Assembly: GCA_013396655.1 (NCBI GenBank)
Contig: WBMV01005965.1
Coordinates: forward strand, 200,506 to 264,505
Direction: 5' to 3'
DNA from: Campylorhamphus procurvoides
Taxonomy: Eukaryota; Chordata; Aves; Passeriformes; Dendrocolaptidae
Length of the DNA: 64,000 nt
The notes beneath the pieces are model-generated. The model saw only the letters and a list, made by a program, of their open reading frames with translations, had not been told where the DNA came from and did not search any database. The translations under genes were made by a program, and so were the position numbers. Of the stretch, positions 56,201 to 63,789 are shown in pieces. The first letter of the stretch is position 1; each line of letters starts with the position of its first letter.

Positions 56201-59200
56201 TATATTAAATAACTGAAACCCAGTCATCAATTATAGAACAATTCACTAGGTCTTTCTTTGGTGTCCTGATTTCACATCGTGAGGGGTACAGTTTCTTATA
56301 AAAACCCAAAGAAAGAAGTTTATTTTTGAGGATTTTTTTTAATACAAACTCCGAACAGCTAAGCGTTTCCAAAAAATCTCTCTCATCGTGCTTAGGATGT
56401 GTCCAGGTCACAGCCTTATTTTTAAGTCATTAATTTTATTCAAATACATATATATTTCTCTTACCTACAGTGTACCAACTTGCATCTGTTAATTTGTTGA
56501 TAACTGCTTCCTGGTAAGTTCCATCTGGATTCTTCACTTCTACAACAGTTCCTACCTAAAATACAAAAGTCATTTAGCACTAGAGAGTTTCTAAAACAAG
56601 CAATGAATTCAACACTTTTGTATTAGCAAACAGAGATAATTTCTAACCTATTCCATGTTAAATATAACACACTTTTTCAGTTTCACTTGAATATATTTGT
56701 ATCCCTCAAACTTCTCTTTACATTCCTCTAAAATAAGCCAGCTAACTGAGCTGATTATTTCCTGCCAGCAGGTGGGGAACAAGAACCAATTTGAGTGATG
56801 TCATACTCTTGTATAAGAGCTTTCCCATCAAATCCTCGAGTTCTCAATAGGAACCGTGACTGGAAATCAGAGCCAGCCATAGTTCTTAGCTTTAAGGCAA
56901 AAAGAACAACGAGACTCGCACCAGCCTATGCTGCATCCCTTTTAACTACAAAAGAAAAAGCTAACAGGCAGAGTGCACTACCTCTAACTTTGCAGCATTA
57001 CCTTTTCTGCTTTGTGAACCTATCTGGCCTGTGTAATAAGTTGAACCTTCCACTGTTATCCCATACTGTACGTGCATACTTATGTCAAATACTGAAAAAA
57101 ATTGGTTTTCAAAGCCTTAGCAAAATATAAATCAATTTTATTACCTTTAAAGGGCCCTTTATGTGGTCATCCTGCACTTCCACCGTTGAAGAATCATGCC
57201 TAAAGGTTACCTAAAAAACATAATTCAACTGACAATCGCTTGATACAATTGAGGAGCGTAAGCACACACAAATGTCAACAGCCCTCTTCTCTCTTATTTT
57301 ACAGTTAGTCACCATACTCATTCCATTTTCTGAAATCTGTGTTTCATTCATTTATTTTAGAAATACAAGGGGCCAATTTCTTAGTCACCAGAACTTCTAA
57401 AATATCGTGTCTTTCAGAATAGAATCATTACCTCTAAAGGAAATTACAGACACCAGTTTGCCAAAAACATCCAATGGCTCAAAAAGACCTCTGCAGTTCT
57501 CTTACATGATTTAAACTTCTCTAGTATCATAGCAGGAAAGGAGAAAGTTACAGGAGTTCTGAGGCCAACTTATAAGACACATTTATATTTCAATACTTTG
57601 AAATTCAACAGTTTTAGCACCTGTATCTAACCCTATGTGAGTTGTTTTTTTTCTCTTCCTGATTAAAGTGCATTTTCCTCTGTCATGGTTGAAAGACTCA
57701 GACAAGAGAAGTACAGGATGCTACTGTCAACTAAACAAATGAATAACCCAAATAGCCTTTCAGTCAATGTCCAGCCTATGTGCTTAGAGTTAACTGGAAG
57801 GAAATGCAAAAACACTTAACCTCTCAGTCCTCCAAAACTGGAGTAAATAAATCCCATAAACATTTCCAAGGTATTTTCCCATGTCATTCCCATAAAGACA
57901 CATAAAGGTTGTGTCTTTAATCCCACATATGCTGTCCGCAGGAACAAAAAAAGTCTGGAAATTCAAACTTATGATTATCTGTACCAGATGCTATAAACAT
58001 TCACCTTTCATTTCATTCACAATTAAACTGGTCACACTGAAAATCATAGGATCCTCCTATCAATTACATTTGAAGTTTTATTTCCACTCTGGTTTTAAAA
58101 CTACAGGAAACTGAGAAAATTCTGGCATTATATTTTATGAACATAGGTACATTTATTAACACACACAAATGATGTTCTGATGTTCACCAGAACACACTCC
58201 CTTGGAATATGATGTTTTATTTAGTATTTGAAATAAGTAAGAATGTAACATGAGACCCAGCTGTGTAACAGTTACTCACAACTACAGCAGTCCTACATTA
58301 AATCTCGGGGCATGTTTCACCAGTCTACCCAAGACTGTATTCTCACTACTGTTAGAGAGTTTCACTGTAACACACAGCAATAACATCTCCTTCAGAACAA
58401 CAGAGTTCTCTAACATCAGCTCTACTACTTATTCTCCTCAAGAAGAGATTTTAAGTTTTGTAAACCTTGAAAGGAGGAAAAAGCCAAGAACAGCACCCAC
58501 AACAAGGAATAAGGAGAGTGTATCTCGACTGGATGATTAGTAAACAAATGCACTGAAATGCTTTAGTGTTTTCTAAGTGCTACTTCAATGAGTCATCTTG
58601 TGTATCTTCTGTTAGAACTACAATACATATAAGTTGTGAGACTATGTTCTTTATAGAGCTGTGTCACCTCACCTACTAATGGCAAATACTTTCTGTCCAC
58701 CACACAGACAAAAATCATACTTTGTAACCTGAAGCCAGACAAGGGATTCAGGCTAGGAATTAACTGAGCAAAGACTACTCTTCTGAACTTCATCCTGACA
58801 GACACAGGTATTTAAGTCTCTCTTTGAGGGGATTTAACTAGAAAGCCAAAGTTTGGTTAAGATGCAGAATAATCTGAAAGCAGGTCACTATTGGCTCATA
58901 CAAAATATCCAGCGTATCAATCCTGATTTAGAGACATCCGCTTTTATTTACTTTCTGTAGTTATCTTACATGTATATTACAGCATAAAGGAACTCTACTG
59001 AAAACCATGAGCCAGCCACAATGTGCTATGATGGAAGATAAACAAAGTAAATTACTATTGTGTATTCCAGAATGGTTTTTCTTTTTAAAGATGACTTGGG
59101 GCTTTGACTCTCTGAGGGGAAAAGATTTTTGATACCAATAGTTTTTACTTCTTGAGATATTCCTAAGTGCTTAAAAATACTGCTTATTAGCTGAAATATT

Positions 59201-62061
59201 CAAACTTTAAACTCAGTGTGATACTGCTGGCCTTTCCTGAAGCTAAGGAAAGTGATGTCAGCATTTGTTAGTTGTGGGTTTTAATTCCCACAGTATTTAC
59301 CAGTGTGGAACCTTTCTGTCTCAGACAAAAGGTTAAGACAGCACATCATGAACCTGGTTAGACTCAGCTGGAAATTCCCTCTTCTTCATCGTCCTGAGAA
59401 GACAGTCCTCGTAAGCTGTATTTACAGCAGATGCTTCACTTGTTTCTGTTTAATAAAGACCTACACGGAAAACACTGAAACTTCTCTGCAGGGTGCCCAA
59501 ATACAAATGGGTGTGGATGATGGTGATAATTGTTTTAGGAGATGCTGTCAACACAAACTGGCTTAAACAGGTCTCTAAAAAAAGCTTTCACATAGCCAAT
59601 GAAGCGGACTAACACTCTCGTAGTACTGGAAGTCTTGTCCTTTAGTCGAATTTGCACTGCCTTCAACACTTTTCACAAGTCCAGGCAACTCTTAAGTTTT
59701 ACTGCTTTCCATGACTAAGTGTGCAAAATGCTATTGTACAGTTCTCTACCATGTATAGAACTTGCCAAAACCCACTAAACTGTGAAATACAGAACCTATT
59801 GACAGTGAAATTGTAAGTACATAGCAACTGTAACAAAGCTGTTAAATTATGCTGGTGATGGGAAAGTTATTGTGAAGGTAAGCCCTCAAAATACTCTAGG
59901 AAGCAGAATTCAATAGAAGAAGAAAGCAGGTAAAAGGAGAGAAAATTCAATGTATTTTACTTCTCTGAAGATTACGTATTCAATCCTGAAAGAATTTTGT
60001 TGCCATCCTACTTTCTCAACAGAGCATCTAGTTATAAAACTTAAATGAATGCTTTACACTAAAATTGACAGTATGTGTTAACTTTCTTCTCCTCTAGTAG
60101 TTCTAGAAGACTAAGGCATAAAATACATTGGGGCCAGAACAAACTGCTAAACAAGTGGAAAATAAATGCAGCAGATAAACTATCAAAACTCCACACTAAG
60201 TACACCTGATAACAAGATCTTTGTTAGAGCTAATATTGGGGAAAGTGTGTGTGTGCCACAAAGAGCTAAAAAAACTTTTAGAGAAAATCAAAGGGTCAGT
60301 GTTAAGGAACACACATTCCTGGTGGAGAAAAGACAATGTAAACAGATATTATTACAGCATGTACACACAAAAACCTCAACCACAAATCACATTATTCTAC
60401 AAAGCAACAACAGTACTGGCTAAACTGCTCTAAGCGACACAGTAGCAGCAAAGACACACACAAAAAAACCTTGAATCCAGGGGGCTTTAGGCACAATCTC
60501 CACAAACAATCTACAGTGAAAATTCTATCTCATGTCAAGATCTTTCTGCAAAACACTGCAGTGACAAAACTGCAAGTAATAAACCCACAAAACCCACTGA
60601 ATAATAGTACTGTTGGTGGTCATCTAGGAATGTGGACTCCAAGTCCCCCAAAAAACTGAAATGAGTTAAGAATTCACTGATTTAGGCACAACACAATTCC
60701 TGTACTTAAATACCAATGCTTAACAGCTTAAATAGCAATGGTTATTTTGCTTAAACTCAATGGTGCTGTAAAGCATAGACCAGCTGATGGTATTAGGAGT
60801 TATGACTAAGAAATGAAAACATCACTAATTTGCTCTTTTGTCAGATTTAAGACTAAAATATTCTTGCTGTATTTAAAATTATTATCAAGTAAGTGACAAT
60901 AGTCCTTCCCATCAAGGCTTTTGGAGAGCACCTGCTCTCTGCCTCATACACACTATAGGCAAAAATCAGTCACAGCATGAGGGCAGATTCAAATAATGCA
61001 CAACAGTGGAGACCCTTCAATGACAGGTTGCCACCACTCACAATTCACACATTTTTCACTGAAATTTACAGCAGATACAAGAAAAATATCCTGGCGCTAT
61101 AACTGTTGCAGAGCAACAATCTAATTTATGTTTTCTAAGTGCTTTTGATCCTTGCTCTAAAATATTTCTGCATGAAGATAAGAAGCAAAGCAGAAAAACA
61201 GTACTTGCTCCCGAATTAGAAGCCTTTATGGCAACATCATCTAAACAGAAATAGATGGCCATTTTGCAGAGTAGATTTGTTAAAGAATAAAAACAAGCCC
61301 AAACATTGTTCTCATTATTTCTAAAAATACTTCAAGAAATGTTAAAACACATCTCTTGTAATCCCTCTCCAGAATTTTCATTTGTACTGCATATGGCTTA
61401 TATTGATTTAGCCATTAATTAGTTATCATAAAGCTTAGGTGAGATCCCTTGCTTGGTATTTGGTAGGACTCAATAGGCCAAGTCTTTTCTGGAAGACAGC
61501 AGGGTTTCAGCTTATTCCTGAAGCATTATCTAGTTGTCACTACTAAATGGCAGTGACCTGTGCTGTCAAATGAACAAAATTCTATTAAATCTACTTTGAG
61601 TAGTTTTAGCTACTTCCTGGTAATTTTCTCCCATACGTAGGACTAGATTTGTCACATTTTAATCAAATACTTTAAGGTCAGCCTATGGCACTGAAGCCCA
61701 CAAACACTTGATGCAAGCAGATGACAAAGCAGTGACAGAAACAGAGCATACTTAATAGTGTGGGAGGGGGGGAGCCCCTCCCCTCCCAACAATAATAAGC
61801 TTACTGTTATTTCAAAGACCGTACTGCCAGACTCCAAGGAAAGGACAGCCTCTTTGCTGTTCTGAGACTAAAAAGAAGTTTCACATTGTGCCATTTCGAA
61901 CATTAATAACTTCCCCTCCCCCTCAAAAAAATTGCAGGAAAACCACATACCTTGACTTTGACAAGCCTTTTTGCTGTCTTGATCTTGGCTTCACAGAAGG
62001 CTCCTCTATACTTTGCACTCACATCAGTGCCCACTGTGAGATAGGGAGGCTCATCAATGGC
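5146..62061 (-). CDS. ARID4B: ARID4B gene, 22 coding exons (human exons 3-24), Sin3A-HDAC complex subunit
   Basis: Joined, the exons give 3924 nt: 1307 codons plus stop, with phase agreeing at all 21 junctions. Every intron is GT-AG except intron 11 (GC-AG). Using residue numbers that assume a Met-Lys from the missing start exon, the domains are: N-terminal Tudor region (about 3-115, core 62-113), RBB1NT (about 170-265), ARID DNA-binding domain (about 300-393), an acidic run (535-565), a chromo-barrel (about 570-630), a long Ser/Lys/Glu-rich disordered region, and a C-terminal basic coiled coil (about 1218-1266). ARID4B is a nuclear protein that binds DNA and chromatin and anchors the Sin3A-HDAC repressor complex; with its paralogue ARID4A it acts in imprinting and male germ-line support in mouse. 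The order of domains, the length and near-identical stretches such as [19 protein letters not shown] assign it to ARID4B and not ARID4A. It lies in tandem with RBM34, as in human. Confidence 0.96.
6220..6366 (-). CDS. ARID4B: ARID4B exon 23 (C-terminal coiled coil)
   Basis: Acceptor TAG before 6366, donor GTAAGT after 6220. The 147-nt exon encodes residues 1218-1267, starting [19 protein letters not shown], with regularly spaced Leu/Ile and ending in the very basic [10 protein letters not shown]. This is a predicted coiled coil and possible nuclear localisation segment, nearly invariant among vertebrates. The intron to exon 22 (6367-8048) includes a GC-richer stretch at about 6700-6990 of unknown nature; no exon was recognised in it. 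Confidence 0.96.
8049..8264 (-). CDS. ARID4B: ARID4B exon 22
   Basis: Acceptor TTCAG before 8264, donor GTAAGT after 8049. It encodes residues 1146-1218, with [12 protein letters not shown] near the start and [13 protein letters not shown] at the end. The YKWSFQM segment is strongly conserved in ARID4A/B. The intron to exon 21 (8265-10993) is AT-rich and contains a TA dinucleotide run at 9018-9035; no gene was seen in it. Confidence 0.96.
10994..11104 (-). CDS. ARID4B: ARID4B exon 21
   Basis: Acceptor ATAG before 11104, donor GTAAGT after 10994. The 111-nt exon encodes residues 1109-1146, containing [11 protein letters not shown] and the basic [10 protein letters not shown], a probable nuclear localisation signal. 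The exon is in frame on both sides (phase 1-1), so skipping it would keep the reading frame. The intron to exon 20 (11105-12954) shows only A-rich low-complexity sequence, including AAAAAACCCC repeats at 11481-11504. Confidence 0.95.
12955..14166 (-). CDS. ARID4B: ARID4B exon 20 (large disordered-region exon)
   Basis: This 1212-nt exon encodes residues 705-1109. It begins SESSDDSEQ and contains [92 protein letters not shown] and [15 protein letters not shown]. It has no folded catalytic domain. It is dominated by Ser, Glu and Lys, with SP/TP sites consistent with phosphorylation. Several blocks are nearly identical to human ARID4B, separated by faster-evolving stretches. Donor is GTAAAA after 12955, acceptor TTAG before 14166. 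Open frames on the plus strand here are shadows. The intron to exon 19 is 14167-15586; nothing was recognised in it. Confidence 0.97.
15587..15779 (-). CDS. ARID4B: ARID4B exon 19
   Basis: Acceptor CCTAG before 15779, donor GTATTG after 15587 (weak at positions 4-6). It encodes residues 641-705, including [19 protein letters not shown] and the end [13 protein letters not shown]. The first codon starts in phase 0. The intron to exon 18 (15780-16597) is 818 bp with nothing notable. Confidence 0.95.
16598..16682 (-). CDS. ARID4B: ARID4B exon 18 (second half of chromo-barrel)
   Basis: Acceptor TTTAG before 16682, donor GTAGTT after 16598. It encodes residues 612-640: [17 protein letters not shown], then a basic tail KHRKKIK. 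The Y-DEW motif is the characteristic end of the chromo-barrel fold in ARID4 and MRG/MSL3 proteins. The first base completes an Arg codon begun in exon 17. Confidence 0.96.
16683..23079 (-). other. ARID4B intron 17
   Basis: A 6.4-kb intron. It holds a TA run at 16985-16997, an 11-base C run at 17586-17596 and many A-rich patches. A more GC-rich stretch around 18480-18860 contains no conserved motif I recognise. No exon, tRNA or known repeat family could be supported. Confidence 0.7.
23080..23328 (-). CDS. ARID4B: ARID4B exon 17 (acidic run and first half of chromo-barrel)
   Basis: Donor AG|GTAACT after 23080, acceptor CAAG before 23328. The 249-nt exon encodes residues 529-612: a long Glu/Asp run written as GAG/GAA/GAT codons, four Asn (NNNN), then [32 protein letters not shown] and [12 protein letters not shown]. 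Its length is a multiple of three with the same phase on both sides, so skipping it is frame-neutral and would remove the acidic run and half the chromo-barrel. I recall a human isoform lacking the corresponding segment. Plus-strand open frames here, rich in Leu/Phe/Ser, are shadows of the acidic codons. Confidence 0.97.
23329..32937 (-). other. ARID4B intron 16 (largest intron)
   Basis: A 9.6-kb intron, AT-rich throughout. The only feature I can name is a short solo LTR at 27110-27244. A-rich runs with CCCC (25906-25917, 25943-25959, 32020-32040) are low-complexity sequence. No additional ARID4B exon, other gene or small RNA was recognised. Confidence 0.7.
27110..27244 (+). mobile_element. 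Short solo LTR (ERVL-like) with 5-bp target-site duplication
   Basis: The element begins TGTCCTGGTTTTGG and ends GGGTTAAACCACAACA, the terminal sequences (TG...CA) of a repeat common in neoavian genomes. It is flanked on both sides by CCTCT (27105-27109 and 27245-27249), a perfect 5-bp target duplication typical of an ERVL-class integration. At 135 bp it is much shorter than the several-hundred-base LTR I would expect, so most of its interior has been deleted. It has no coding capacity. The family name would need a repeat-library search. Confidence 0.75.
32938..33110 (-). CDS. ARID4B: ARID4B exon 16
   Basis: Acceptor TCTAG before 33110, donor GTAAGT after 32938. It encodes residues 472-529: [19 protein letters not shown], then a Lys/Glu-rich linker ending EEKEKSG. 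It joins ARID and chromo-barrel and is disordered. It matches human ARID4B well at the start (xSKKNLxES, DQEK) but poorly after that. The intron to exon 15 (33111-34106) holds nothing recognised. Confidence 0.93.
34107..34368 (-). CDS. ARID4B: ARID4B exon 15 (end of ARID domain and linker)
   Basis: Acceptor TTTAG before 34368, donor CTG|GTAATA after 34107. It encodes residues 384-471. It begins [19 protein letters not shown], the last helix of the ARID domain, followed by ALPEKV and a highly charged linker (CKDCEKD, EENDNE-like repeats). The linker diverges strongly from mammals, while the ARID part is nearly identical. Confidence 0.96.
34578..34675 (-). CDS. ARID4B: ARID4B exon 14 (ARID domain)
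   Basis: Acceptor ACAG before 34675, donor GTAAGT after 34578. It encodes residues 352-384: [18 protein letters not shown] and [15 protein letters not shown]. These are core helices of the ARID fold (VWKQV... GIP... LKxxYxKYL pattern), which binds DNA. The intron to exon 15 is the shortest, 209 bp. Confidence 0.97.
35816..35910 (-). CDS. ARID4B: ARID4B exon 13 (ARID domain)
   Basis: Acceptor CCCAG before 35910, donor GTGAGT after 35816. It encodes residues 320-351: [19 protein letters not shown], then [13 protein letters not shown]. The LFxLVxxLGGFD helix is the signature of ARID domains. The intron to exon 14 (34676-35815) holds no recognised feature. Confidence 0.97.
36970..37042 (-). CDS. 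ARID4B: ARID4B exon 12 (start of ARID domain)
   Basis: Acceptor AACAG before 37042, donor GTAGGT after 36970. It encodes residues 296-320: [19 protein letters not shown] and FMEDR. This is helix 1 of the ARID domain. The intron to exon 13 (35911-36969) shows only AT-rich sequence. Confidence 0.97.
37043..41264 (-). other. ARID4B intron 11 (GC-AG intron)
   Basis: A 4.2-kb intron whose donor reads GAG|GCAAGT (C in place of T at +2) and whose acceptor is AACAG. The rest of the donor matches the consensus for GC-AG introns exactly. No repeat family or exon was recognised inside it. Confidence 0.85.
41265..41410 (-). CDS. ARID4B: ARID4B exon 11 (ends at a GC donor)
   Basis: Acceptor TACAG before 41410. 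It encodes residues 247-295: [19 protein letters not shown] and [16 protein letters not shown], then [11 protein letters not shown]. Phase 0 is required at the end because exon 12 starts in phase 0, and the protein NSSEEE|EEIEPF then matches the human count of five Glu. The only donor giving this is GC at 41264-41263. The nearest GT (41260-41259) would shift the frame. Confidence 0.95.
42254..42327 (-). CDS. ARID4B: ARID4B exon 10
   Basis: Acceptor TCTAG before 42327, donor GTAAAA after 42254. It encodes residues 222-247: [19 protein letters not shown] and ALLKQ. It lies in the RBB1NT domain, which is specific to ARID4 proteins. The intron to exon 11 (41411-42253) holds a G/T-rich stretch near 42015-42080 but no gene. 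Confidence 0.95.
43649..43728 (-). CDS. ARID4B: ARID4B exon 9 (RBB1NT domain)
   Basis: Acceptor TTGCAG before 43728, donor GTGAGT after 43649. It encodes residues 196-222: [19 protein letters not shown] and RSFKDGKF. Nearly identical to human. The intron to exon 10 (42328-43648) holds no recognised feature. Confidence 0.97.
47255..47393 (-). CDS. ARID4B: ARID4B exon 8
   Basis: Acceptor TTTAG before 47393, donor GTAAGA after 47255. It encodes residues 149-195: [19 protein letters not shown], then [19 protein letters not shown] and ALWFPAL. The acidic serine run precedes the RBB1NT domain and is a likely casein-kinase-2 target. The intron to exon 9 (43729-47254, 3.5 kb) shows nothing I can name. 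Confidence 0.97.
49128..49367 (+). mobile_element. CR1 LINE 3' fragment in ARID4B intron 7
   Basis: The segment has the CR1 3' pattern: ACAGGAAGTTCCACC, a GAACTTCTTTACTGTG block, GCACTGGAACAGACTGCCCA, GAGAGGCTGTGGAGTTTCCT, CTGGAGATACTCCAGAACCG, and a decayed CTGTGACTCTGTAA tail. It is 5'-truncated and moderately diverged, and lies antisense to ARID4B. Its subfamily differs from that of the CR1 at 495-719. Boundaries are approximate. Confidence 0.85.
49826..49917 (-). CDS. ARID4B: ARID4B exon 7
   Basis: The acceptor is CGACAG, just before 49917, and not the nearby TTAG at 49911-49912. Only the former keeps the frame and gives [17 protein letters not shown]. Donor is GTAAGT after 49826. It encodes residues 119-149, ending [11 protein letters not shown], a basic patch. 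The intron to exon 8 (47394-49825) contains the CR1 fragment at 49128-49367. Confidence 0.96.
52241..52320 (-). CDS. ARID4B: ARID4B exon 6 (Tudor region)
   Basis: Acceptor GACAG before 52320, donor GTAATT after 52241. It encodes residues 92-118: [19 protein letters not shown] and [14 protein letters not shown] is the final strand of the Tudor fold. The intron to exon 7 (49918-52240) shows only AT-rich sequence with a TA/CA run near 49935-49955. Confidence 0.97.
52321..56464 (-). other. ARID4B intron 5
   Basis: A 4.1-kb intron. It contains a G run passing into GT/TA repeats at about 54503-54530. An unassigned minus-strand open frame of 105 codons lies at 53839-54156; it has no recognisable motif or splice context. 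No repeat family was identified. Confidence 0.65.
56465..56555 (-). CDS. ARID4B: ARID4B exon 5 (Tudor region)
   Basis: Acceptor TTTAG before 56555, donor GTAAGA after 56465. It encodes residues 62-92: [19 protein letters not shown] and [11 protein letters not shown]. This is the core of the Tudor domain; the aromatic W-Y pair matches human. The intron to exon 6 holds no other coding segment. Confidence 0.97.
57145..57210 (-). CDS. ARID4B: ARID4B exon 4
   Basis: Acceptor TTTTAG before 57210, donor GTAATA after 57145. It encodes residues 40-61: [19 protein letters not shown] and PLK. Phase is 0 on both sides. The intron to exon 5 (56556-57144) is 589 bp with no other feature. Confidence 0.97.
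57211..61950 (-). other. ARID4B intron 3
   Basis: A 4.7-kb intron, AT-rich. The only structure of note is a GC-rich hairpin at 61762-61787 close to exon 3. No repeat family, RNA gene or alternative exon was recognised. Confidence 0.65.
61762..61787. repeat. GC-rich inverted repeat (hairpin) near ARID4B exon 3
   Basis: GGGAGGGG at 61762-61769 is complementary to CCCCTCCC at 61780-61787, and the stem can extend inward by about three more pairs to leave a 4-base loop. It lies 164 bases downstream of exon 3 (on the transcript strand) in otherwise AT-rich sequence. CCCCTCCC/GGGAGGGG is also a MAZ/SP-type binding core. Function is unknown. Confidence 0.7.
61951..62061 (-). CDS. ARID4B: ARID4B exon 3 (first exon placed with certainty)
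   Basis: Acceptor TTCCAG before 62061, donor GTATGT after 61951. It encodes residues 3-39: [19 protein letters not shown], then [18 protein letters not shown]. Human ARID4B starts MK followed by ALDEPPY, so this exon must be joined to an upstream exon supplying the ATG. It starts in phase 0. Confidence 0.97.
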
Positions 62062-62925
62062 CTGGAACAGAAAGGAAAACAACTGCTTTTTAATTACTGA
62101 CCACTGGCAATACAGCTGTCATGTCTCACCAGCTTTTGTGGACAGGGCATTAAAAACAGTCCAATAAAACTCCACTTGACAGCATATGTGTATCACAGCA
62201 GTAGAAACACAGAACACAACACTAAGCTAAACAATGAATATAAATGCAATCTCATAATACATAATCTCATTATATAAATATAACCCCATAAAGAGAACAA
62301 ACTGATACCAAAGTTATCTACAAGCACCACACAGACTTCCAGCCTCTGTACCATCTTGAAGACACAGGAAATGTCTTGTGTTCTGCTGCAATGGTGAAGG
62401 CCAACCAAGTGTTCGACCTTCTCCTTTAACTGACTCAAGACCAGCTAAGTCACATGAAGACACTGCTGTTTATTTTCCTCAAATAATCTAGGTTCATTTT
62501 TCATGAACCATATAGAGCATTTGATCACCACTGCAGCTATGTTTACTGTAAATACGGTATCTGAGTAACTTTAGAGAGAAAAACAATGAAATGCATTTCT
62601 TTAACTACCACTATTAATCATTATACACTTTAAAACAGTATGTGAAATCTTCAGTGGATACGTATTGGAATTTTTTTCTACGATTTTATTATTCTGTTGA
62701 AAGACAAATTACATGTGCTTTCAACCCCCCAAGTTGCGGGAGTATTTTGTGACAAAATCACTTAACTGAAATTTCCAAAATACTTCCCTCACTTTCTGAC
62801 TCATGATAACAGCACAAAGCGGTAAGTTAAAACAATTAGCAAAATGGGATGTATCACAGAGAATACAAACTAGGAAAGCAAACAGCAATAATCGAAGTCT
62901 GGCAATAATTTCAGGTAATTCTTAC

Positions 62926-62951
62926 CACGACTTTTGTAATTTTCATCAACT
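62926..62951 (-). CDS. Candidate alternative ARID4B start microexon
   Basis: On the minus strand TCTCAG precedes 62951 and the donor GTG|GTAAGA follows 62926. An ATG at 62946-62944 gives MKITKVV and reads on in phase 0 into exon 3 (AIDEPPY). The splice sites are reasonable, but the protein would carry five residues not found in mammalian ARID4B. It could be chance. Low confidence. Confidence 0.15.
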
Positions 62952-63418
62952 CTGAGACACAAGTTCTCAAGCAGGTTTTTTTCAGTTCTACCAATATTAG
63001 AGAGATTAAAAGCTAGTATACTGCTATTTTTACCTTCCTGTTATCCCGTCTCTGCTTTATGCTTGTGTCATTTAATAGGTGTTCTTACACTAAGAGTGTG
63101 ACATGCTTTATCAGGATTTGTTTTTATTCTTTTTTTGCTTTTCAGAGCAGGTTACCAGGAAAAAACAGCACGTTAAAATGCAGCTAAAATCTGATAACAT
63201 AATTCAGTAACCTCAGATAAGGTATTGCAAGCATACTGGAAGTATTTTAACAAGAAGCACTACAGCACTCTTTAAAGGGAAGAGGGAGGCACAAACACTG
63301 GACTACCCTACAATATAAAAAAGTTCTGAGTTTCCTAAAATTATTGAAAATATCTTGAGACATCTTGAAACAACTGTATTAGTCTCCTATGTCCAAATTT
63401 CTGAGCTGCAGTCTCTGC

Positions 63419-63446
63419 CTTCATTTTATTTTCAAACAAGGTAATC
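63419..63446 (-). CDS. Candidate ARID4B exon 2 end, ATGAAG followed by GC
   Basis: The minus strand reads AAATAAAATGAAG with ATG at 63424-63422, followed by GCAGAG. Joined to exon 3 it gives exactly MK|AIDEPPY, the expected N-terminus in the expected phase. A possible acceptor (AATTCAG) lies just upstream of 63446. The donor would be GC, and GCAGAG is a poor match to the usual GCAAGT, which is the main objection. The true exon may instead lie beyond 64000. Confidence 0.3.
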
Positions 63447-63789
63447 TGAATTTGCATTTACAGTTTATATGTAAACTTAATCACTTGCACTTTATAATTT
63501 ATAGACAAGAATTACCTTTTCAGTAGCATATCATAAACAAAAGGTTATTGATGGCTTTAACAGGAAAACTGAAAAGTATGTCCAGCACACACCATCATTC
63601 ATTTATAATGAGATCATGAACTTCTTTCATGCAAAGTAGCTTTAACACACCCCCCAGATTTCCTGTCAGTGTTTCTATGTCTCTATAAACTCTCGAAAAT
63701 CTTTCAGTTCACACTGCAAGAAGCAGAAAAGGGAAGGTGATGTGGTATCTCTGCTTGTTCGCTTCCTTGTTTAACCGCTAGCAGAAGAC

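Larger units (their letters stand above)
62062..63789 (-). other. ARID4B 5' intronic/leader region with unresolved start exon
   Basis: AT-rich sequence upstream of exon 3. By eye I found no ATGAAG followed by GT on the minus strand anywhere between exon 3 and the window end, although a Met-Lys exon is expected from mammals. Two weaker candidates are listed separately. No repeat or other gene was recognised. Confidence 0.6.

Noticed and set aside
63001..63040. Possible exon ending AGGAAG|GTAAAA upstream of exon 3
   Set aside because: No in-frame ATG giving the expected Met-Lys; considered a chance donor.
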